Source: Desulfobacterales bacterium
GTDB lineage: Bacteria > Desulfobacterota > Desulfobacteria > Desulfobacterales > Desulfobacteraceae
Length of the DNA stretch: 6,841 bases
Assembly (NCBI GenBank): GCA_022361135.1
Contig: JAKSBM010000110.1
Location: 1-6,841 of the forward strand
Direction of reading: 5' to 3'
Part shown: positions 1 to 4,424 of the stretch, piece by piece
Numbering within the stretch: position 1 is the first letter of the stretch
Layout of the letters: each line of letters opens with the position of its first letter
The notes under the pieces: generated by a model
The model's input: the letters and a program-made list of their open reading frames with translations, nothing else
What the model was told of the DNA's origin: nothing
The model's database searches: none
Program-made: the position numbers and the translations under genes

Positions 1-1238
1 ATGAGGGCAATCTGGGATCTCAGGTGGTCGGGATCCATCTTTTTCACATCCTTACCATCCAGGCAGACCCTTCCCGCCCCGGCATCGTAGAGCCTGGGGA
101 TGAGCTGGACCAGGCTGGTCTTGCCGCTGCCCGGGGGACCGGAAATTCCGGCCCGGGTGCCCGGGGCCACGGTGAGGGAGACCTGATTGAGGACCGATGC
201 CGCCCCATAGCCGAAATCCACCTGGTCAAAGCAGATGTCTCCCCGGGGGTCGTTCCAAGGGGTACCTCCGTCCTCGGGGGCCCGGATGCCGGGTTGGGCC
301 TGGAGCAGGGAGGAGATCCGTTTCAGGGAGGCCATGCCCCGCTGGAAGAGATTGGTCATCCAGCCAATGGCGATGATGGGCCAGGCCAGGATGTTCAGAT
401 ACTGGAGAAAGGCCACCAGCTCCCCGGGGCTGATCTGGTCGGCCATGGCCAGGTAGCCGCCGTGGAAAATGATGATCAGTGAGGAGAGGTTGAAGAAAAA
501 GCCCAGCAGGGGCTTCATCAAGGCCGTGACCACGGCCCGTTTCAAATTTTTTTTAAAATAGTCCCGGGAGCCGTCGGAGACCCGCTGGGCGGCAAAGGGC
601 TCAAAGTTAAAGACCTTGATCACCCGGATGCCGAAGAAGCTCTCCCGCACCATCTCCGTGAGGAGGCTGAAGGATTCCTGGGCCGTTTTATGAAAGTCGT
701 GCATCTTCTGGCCCAGCTTTCGGGTGAAATAGACCAGAAGGGGCATGGGAATCATGGCCATGAGGGTGAGCTTGGGATGGGTGTAGATCATGATGCCCAG
801 GGTGGCCGTGCCCAGGAGCAGGGTGTCCACCATGACGATGAGGCCGAATCCAAAGGCCATGCGCACATGGTTGATGTCGCTGGTGGCATGGGCCATGACA
901 TCCCCGGTTTTCACGGTGTCGTAGAAGGCCGGATCCAGGTCCAGGGCATGGCGGAAGAGATCGTCCCTCAGCCCCATTTCCACCTCCCGTGCCGATCCCA
1001 TGAGCCAGATCCGCCAGCAATACCGCAAAAGGGACATGGCAAGGCCCAGCCCCAGGATGATCAGGCATTGGTTGAGGATAACGCTGCGATCCCCAAGGCC
1101 CGCGGCCAATGCATCCACCGCATTTTTAATGATCTGGGGGGTGATGAGCTGGAGGCCGTCCACCACAATCATGGCGATCATCCCGGCCAAAATCTTTGCG
1201 AAGTTTCTTTTCAGGTAGGGGAGAATGAGTCTTTTCAT
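1..1238 (-). CDS. ABC exporter half-transporter, MdlA-like (C-terminus outside window)
   Basis: This is the N-terminal 412 residues of a type I ABC exporter with the membrane domain fused to the ATPase. Six hydrophobic helices lie at roughly 15-35, 55-78, 128-151, 153-172, 243-263 and 275-297. The family-typical stretch 'YDTVKTGDVMAHATSDINHV' sits at 106-125, and a coupling region 'ESFFGIRVIKVF' at 199-210. The nucleotide-binding domain starts near 335, with the A-loop aromatic Tyr344 and the Walker A 'GPPGSGKTS' at 367-375 (Lys373). The Q-loop, signature and Walker B fall beyond position 1. The order of motifs and the 'LRYCWRIWLMGSA' segment (71-83) resemble E. coli MdlA, whose family usually works as a heterodimer with an MdlB-like partner; that partner would be expected just to the left. 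The start is uncertain: ATG at 1238 is used here, but an in-frame ATG at 1259 adds seven residues, and neither has a clear ribosome-binding site. The substrate is unknown. Confidence 0.94.
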   Translation of the reverse strand, partial: MKRLILPYLKRNFAKILAGMIAMIVVDGLQLITPQIIKNAVDALAAGLGDRSVILNQCLIILGLGLAMSLLRYCWRIWLMGSAREVEMGLRDDLFRHALDLDPAFYDTVKTGDVMAHATSDINHVRMAFGFGLIVMVDTLLLGTATLGIMIYTHPKLTLMAMIPMPLLVYFTRKLGQKMHDFHKTAQESFSLLTEMVRESFFGIRVIKVFNFEPFAAQRVSDGSRDYFKKNLKRAVVTALMKPLLGFFFNLSSLIIIFHGGYLAMADQISPGELVAFLQYLNILAWPIIAIGWMTNLFQRGMASLKRISSLLQAQPGIRAPEDGGTPWNDPRGDICFDQVDFGYGAASVLNQVSLTVAPGTRAGISGPPGSGKTSLVQLIPRLYDAGAGRVCLDGKDVKKMDPDHLRSQIAL

Positions 1239-1247
1239 AACGATTTG

Positions 1248-1276
1248 AGCATAAGTCATATATGGGGCTTATTCAA
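1248..1276 (-). promoter_or_regulatory. candidate sigma70-type promoter for the ABC exporter gene
   Basis: Read on the minus strand, TTGAAT (1276-1271) is followed after exactly 17 bases by TATGCT (1253-1248). Each hexamer matches the consensus at four of six positions. Transcription would begin only one to three bases before the ATG at 1238, which would make the mRNA essentially leaderless. That agrees with the lack of a Shine-Dalgarno sequence, but it would exclude the alternative start at 1259. The match is weak enough to be chance. Confidence 0.25.
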
Positions 1277-1410
1277 GGCATTCCCCCATTTTTGTCCCTG
1301 CCTCCAGGGGGAAGATCGGCCATGGCAGGGCCATGGGAAGATGGAGGGGATTTTATCGGGCATTGGGCCCGTAATCATTCCCGGTTCCCATTTCCATGGG
1401 ATATCCGGGC

Positions 1411-1439
1411 TTGATCAATGGGAGGAGGCTGGGTAGAGT
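1411..1439 (+). promoter_or_regulatory. candidate sigma70-type promoter for sixA
   Basis: TTGATC (1411-1416) and TAGAGT (1434-1439) are separated by a 17-base spacer, with four of six consensus matches in each hexamer. A start of transcription near 1446 would give a leader of about 37 bases that includes the ribosome-binding site at 1472-1478. It is the best-placed promoter-like pair in the divergent gap, but it rests only on a hexamer match. Confidence 0.3.
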
Positions 1440-1471
1440 GGGGCTGGAAAAAGATTTAACCCATGGATTGA

Positions 1472-1478
1472 AAGGAAG
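1472..1478 (+). promoter_or_regulatory. ribosome-binding site that fixes the sixA start
   Basis: AAGGAAG lies six bases (counted from its GGA core) upstream of the ATG at 1483. It supports that ATG over the in-frame ATG at 1396, which would add 29 residues that do not belong to the phosphatase fold. Confidence 0.65.
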
Positions 1479-1482
1479 ACCC

Positions 1483-1938
1483 ATGTCCCTATTTTTGGCC
1501 CAGCACGGTCTGGCCCTGCCCAAGGACCAAGACCCTGAAAAGGGGCTTTCCCCCCAAGGCCGCGCCGATACCCTGCGCATCGCCGAAGTGGCGGCCGTCT
1601 ATAACGTCCCCGTGGCCCGCATTGTCCATTCGGGAAAGGTCCGGGCCGCCCAGACCGCCGCCATTTTTGAAGACCACCTTAAACCGCCCCGGCCCACGGG
1701 AACCATTCCCGGCATCTCCCCCTTGGATGATGCCCCGGCCTTTGGGAACCGGGTGGACCCCAGGGCCAATCTCCTGGTGGTGGGCCACCTTCCCTTCATG
1801 GAGCGGCTGGTTTCCCACCTCACCTGCGGGGATCCGGACAAACGGGTCTATAAATTCCAGAATTCCGGCCTGGTCTGCCTGGAAGAGGACCAGGGGGACT
1901 GGTACATCAAATGGACCTTGAATCCCCGGGTGGATTGA
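1483..1938 (+). CDS. sixA: SixA-type phosphohistidine phosphatase (histidine phosphatase fold)
   Basis: This is a 151-residue single-domain protein, close to the usual SixA length of about 160. Members of the histidine phosphatase (phosphoglycerate mutase-like) superfamily use a catalytic His in an N-terminal RHG motif; SixA removes phosphate from His residues of phosphotransfer proteins. Here the motif reads 'LAQHGLAL' (5-12) with His8 as the nucleophile, but Arg is replaced by Gln7. The rest of the active site is recognisable: 'HSGKVRAAQTA' at 49-59 supplies the second Arg (Arg54), matching 'SPFLRAEQT' of E. coli SixA, and 'VVGHLPFMERLV' at 99-110 supplies the second catalytic His (His102). 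The N-terminal 'DPEKGLSPQGRAD' is also family-typical. There is no signal peptide, so it is cytoplasmic. It stands alone, divergent from the ABC gene and convergent with the RND operon. Its natural substrate is unknown. My recollection is that QH variants occur in related bacterial sequences, so the Gln need not mean loss of activity. Confidence 0.87.
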   Translation: MSLFLAQHGLALPKDQDPEKGLSPQGRADTLRIAEVAAVYNVPVARIVHSGKVRAAQTAAIFEDHLKPPRPTGTIPGISPLDDAPAFGNRVDPRANLLVVGHLPFMERLVSHLTCGDPDKRVYKFQNSGLVCLEEDQGDWYIKWTLNPRVD

Positions 1939-2142
1939 TTTCCGGGATGCCCTGGAGACGGATAATGGTTCCCGGCCCCCTTAACGCCCATCTCCCTTCC
2001 CCCGTCATCGCCCGATTTCCCGGGTATGATCGGCACATTAAAAATAATGTTCCCAATTGAATGGGGCCAAACTTCATAGGTGCGATGGTTCCGATGAATC
2101 GCAAACTTTGTCCATGGTTCAGGAACATATTTTTGGGAACCG
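1939..2142. other. convergent intergenic region without a clear terminator
   Basis: This 204-base gap separates the 3' end of sixA from the 3' end of the barrel gene, so a bidirectional terminator would be expected. Only weak inverted repeats are visible: CCGGGA/TCCCGG at 1942-1947 and 1970-1975 with a 22-base loop, CCGAT/ATCGG at 2012-2016 and 2029-2033, an AT-only-looped ACATTA/TAATGT at 2035-2040 and 2045-2050, and GCGAT/ATCGC at 2082-2086 and 2098-2102. None is a strong GC stem followed by a T run. The middle is more AT-rich than its surroundings. No convincing gene is seen in it. Confidence 0.5.
2035..2050. repeat. small inverted repeat (6-bp arms, AAAA loop)
   Basis: ACATTA (2035-2040) and TAATGT (2045-2050) are perfect reverse complements around AAAA. 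They lie in the convergent gap, about 100 bases beyond each of the two stop codons. The stem is AT-rich and weak, so it is recorded as a structure and not called a terminator. Confidence 0.4.
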
Positions 2143-3516
2143 CTATAAATTGTAGACCAGCTCCAGGGAAATCCGGTCCTCTCCATGGTAGGGACCCAGG
2201 ACCGTGGTGGTTCCCCCGCCCTGGATGAGGAAGACTCGGCCCTTGAGGGTGAGGCCGTCGGAAAATTCATAATCGGCCTTGAACCCATGGCAAATATCCT
2301 GGTCCCTGAAGTGGTAATACAATTGATATTCCAGGTCCAGGGTGTCATGGAGAATGGATTTTGACAGGGTGGCAAAGAGGGCGGTTCTATCCTTCTGGTC
2401 CGGGGAGAGCCCGGCCGTGTCCGAAAAAATACGGCGATGGGAGATTTCCAGGCCGAAGCCGGTCTGGCGGTTGGAGGTGTATTCCACCCCCAGGGCCCCA
2501 TCCCCCAGATCTGCCCTGCGCATGTGGAAGGTGGGGAGTCCCAATCCCATGTCCAGTGCCTGGAGGGGATACCCGGCCTTGAATGCCGTTTCGGCCTTGA
2601 CCAGGAAATTCCCCTTCACCCAGTCCACGGCCCCGCCCACCATGGCGAATCCGGGGTAGCGGGCCTGGATCGATGTGCTGCCCTGGTATACCGGGCTGTT
2701 GGCCCGGAACCAGCCCGCCATGATCACCGGTTCCATATTTCCTTGGGAAAGGCGGAGGCGGAGGCCGGCTTCCCCCTGGCCCAGGTCCGGGGCTTGGTCC
2801 TGGACCGGGGGATCCCCGGGCAGGGGGCGGGCGTATCGGCTGTCCATGTCCGGGAGGCGATCGGTGCCGGCCAGGGGAGAGGCAAAGGCCTGGAGGCTGC
2901 CCCAGTCCCGGAACCATTCCCCCACCAGGGCCCATTGCCCTTGCCGCATCTCTTCCACTTCCTTGAAAATCAGATCTTCCCGATCCCGGGGGGAGGCAAT
3001 GTCGGTGACGGCCGTGCTGTCGGCCTTGCCCCAGACCAAGATGGGATAGCCGACCTTGAGGGTGACATTTCCCAGATCCCATTGGGCATAGGCTTCCTTG
3101 GGGCGCCACACTGCTTTGATGTTCTGGTCTTCGCTGCGGTGGTCGGGCCGGGGCAGGAGCAACACCCGCCCCTGTCCAAAGAGGTAGAGGCCCTCCCGGA
3201 TCAGGATTTCCCCCCGGCCCTGGAGCCAGATATGGGCGTCCACCCAATCGGCGTCCTTTTCCGTGGCCAGGCTGGCCCGGCTCCCCAGGGTCCAGCGCCA
3301 GTCCCCCCCATGGGTGGGAGGGGGGGAGGTCGGTTGGGATGGGGGCAGATGAAGCTGGATCGTTCCGGGATCCTCGGTGTCAAAGCCGGCCCAGGCTGGA
3401 TTCCCCGGAAGGATTCCCGGCCAGATCCAAAGGGGGCCAATCCATAGGGCCCAAACCATGGCCCCGCCCAGGATGGCATGGATGGGGCGCCGGAGGGGAT
3501 GATTTTGGTATCTCAT
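2143..3516 (-). CDS. outer-membrane beta-barrel protein, DUF1302-like, of an RND/LolA-like operon
   Basis: This is a 457-residue predicted outer-membrane protein. The N-terminus is a Trp-rich signal peptide: basic residues to Arg10, a hydrophobic core at about 14-36, and likely cleavage after 'PAWA' at residue 43. The mature protein starts with a Pro-rich, probably unstructured segment (about 56-70). The rest alternates polar and hydrophobic residues in short strands rich in Gly and aromatics, as in beta-barrels, for example 147-162, 248-270, 292-314, 342-360, 378-404 and 410-434. The segment 'VGYPILVWGKADSTAVTDIA' at 155-174, followed by Pro-Arg-Asp, resembles the conserved 'G-Q...WG-D...D..NP-D' signature that I associate with DUF1302-type barrels coded beside RND exporters. 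It ends in 'LELVYNL', an acceptable barrel-assembly end although the last residue is Leu, not Phe. The start codon overlaps the stop of the upstream LolA-like gene (ATGA) and has only a weak GGAA seven bases before it, so translation is probably coupled. It likely forms the outer-membrane part of the system. Family assignment rests on motif and context. Confidence 0.8.
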   Translation of the reverse strand: MRYQNHPLRRPIHAILGGAMVWALWIGPLWIWPGILPGNPAWAGFDTEDPGTIQLHLPPSQPTSPPPTHGGDWRWTLGSRASLATEKDADWVDAHIWLQGRGEILIREGLYLFGQGRVLLLPRPDHRSEDQNIKAVWRPKEAYAQWDLGNVTLKVGYPILVWGKADSTAVTDIASPRDREDLIFKEVEEMRQGQWALVGEWFRDWGSLQAFASPLAGTDRLPDMDSRYARPLPGDPPVQDQAPDLGQGEAGLRLRLSQGNMEPVIMAGWFRANSPVYQGSTSIQARYPGFAMVGGAVDWVKGNFLVKAETAFKAGYPLQALDMGLGLPTFHMRRADLGDGALGVEYTSNRQTGFGLEISHRRIFSDTAGLSPDQKDRTALFATLSKSILHDTLDLEYQLYYHFRDQDICHGFKADYEFSDGLTLKGRVFLIQGGGTTTVLGPYHGEDRISLELVYNL

Positions 3517-4424
3517 GGCGTGGTTCCGTTCTGTGTTGGGGAGCCGGACAGGGCCCGGAACCGGGTTTCCCTGAAGGCGGCGTCGGTGAGGCTTCTCCGG
3601 GAGAGCAACGCATCGGGCAGGGGGCGGTTCAGGGTGATGGCCTGGTAGGTGAAAACGGACCGGCGTTGTTCAATGGGATTGTGAACAATTTGGGTAAAGG
3701 GAACCCATATGCCCTCCACCCTTCGGATGTCCAGGGCATAGATCCGTTTGCATTTTTCCCCCCGCCGGTTGAAAAGCAGGCTTTTCAATATCATGTTTTT
3801 TCCGGGGTCGATCCAGTGGAGGGCCTTGGAATAATTGCTTCGCCGGGCCTTGTCCGGGGTGGGCAGGGCCTGGATCACCGTGCAGTTCACCCCCTGGAAT
3901 TTTTCATGGCCCAGGATCTTATAGGTGAATTCCTCCACCAGTTTTTGTTCCAGATCTTCATAGTTGAATTCCGAGCCGAAAAAACTTCCGGTTTTGGGTT
4001 CGTTCTCATTTCCCGAAACAATGCGTTTGACCTTGCCCAGGGCCGTGAGGAAGAGCCATTGATCGGTCTCCTTTCCCAGGGCTTCATAGTCGTATTGGAG
4101 AAAGGAGATGCCCCGCTCCCCGGCGGGTTCCCGGATCAGGGTGAGGGTTTTCTTGTCCTTTTCCCGGGGACCGTAGTCCTTGCGCACCATTTCCAATTCC
4201 TTGACCCGGGCCGGGCCGGCACAGATGAGTTTGCCGCCCTTAATCCGGGTCCGGCAGGTGGAAAGACTTATTTTTCCCCATTCCGTGGTGCCGTCGTTGC
4301 GGTCCAGGACCGCTGCCATTAATTCCCGTCCCTGGGGATCGGCCCGGAGGGGCTGGGGGGAGAAAAGGAAAATGGTGGAGACAAGTATCATGAAGATGGC
4401 GGTGTGCAAACGGGGGTTATCCAT
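3513..4424 (-). CDS. periplasmic LolA-like protein (outer membrane lipoprotein-sorting protein family)
   Basis: This is a 303-residue exported protein. A signal peptide covers 1-28 (hydrophobic core at about 10-22, likely cleavage after 'PLRA'), with no lipobox Cys, so it should be soluble in the periplasm. The body matches the family coded next to RND/MMPL exporters and named outer membrane lipoprotein-sorting protein (PF17131-type, LolA/LolB-like fold). It carries the start 'RELMAAVLDRNDGTTEWGKI' at 33-52, 'DQWLFLTALGKVKRI' at 121-135 and 'TGSFFGSEFNYEDL' at 145-158, then the 'GVNCTVIQALP' strand and the closing 'IWVPFTQIVHN'. LolA folds bind acyl chains in a half-barrel, so a hydrophobic cargo is inferred. 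Unusual points are four Cys (57, 68, 181, 225), two of them bounding an insertion near 57-68. The start has GAGG six bases upstream (4434-4431). The ATG lies inside the end of the RND gene (8-bp overlap), and the stop overlaps the start of the barrel gene. Confidence 0.9.
   Translation of the reverse strand: MDNPRLHTAIFMILVSTIFLFSPQPLRADPQGRELMAAVLDRNDGTTEWGKISLSTCRTRIKGGKLICAGPARVKELEMVRKDYGPREKDKKTLTLIREPAGERGISFLQYDYEALGKETDQWLFLTALGKVKRIVSGNENEPKTGSFFGSEFNYEDLEQKLVEEFTYKILGHEKFQGVNCTVIQALPTPDKARRSNYSKALHWIDPGKNMILKSLLFNRRGEKCKRIYALDIRRVEGIWVPFTQIVHNPIEQRRSVFTYQAITLNRPLPDALLSRRSLTDAAFRETRFRALSGSPTQNGTTP

Noticed and set aside
1318..1336. Two GGCCATGG palindromes 11 bases apart, possible paired operator
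   Set aside because: CCATGG is frequent throughout this window, including within genes, as a by-product of base composition around ATG. No asymmetric operator sequence surrounds the pair.
1386..1401. TCCCAT/ATGGGA inverted repeat upstream of sixA
   Set aside because: Only 6 bp with a 4-base loop, and no second copy or T run. It was judged likely chance in GC-rich sequence.
690..1436. Plus-strand open frame (248 codons) opposite the ABC exporter
   Set aside because: It is antisense to unmistakable ABC membrane helices and has a His/Gly/Gln-rich composition without a recognisable fold.
1396..1482. Upstream in-frame start for sixA that adds 29 residues
   Set aside because: The added residues precede the first beta strand that carries the catalytic His, and the ATG at 1483 has a well-spaced AAGGAAG.
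1942..1975. CCGGGA/TCCCGG stem as a sixA terminator
   Set aside because: The 22-base loop is long, the stem is only 6 bp, and no T run follows on either strand.
1907..2128. Small minus-strand open frame of 73 codons in the convergent gap
   Set aside because: No ribosome-binding site, it overlaps the end of sixA, and nothing in it looks like a protein family.
2437..3447. Plus-strand open frame (336 codons) opposite the barrel gene
   Set aside because: Low-complexity Gly/Pro-rich product with no motif. The minus-strand gene has a signal peptide, a barrel pattern and operon overlap.
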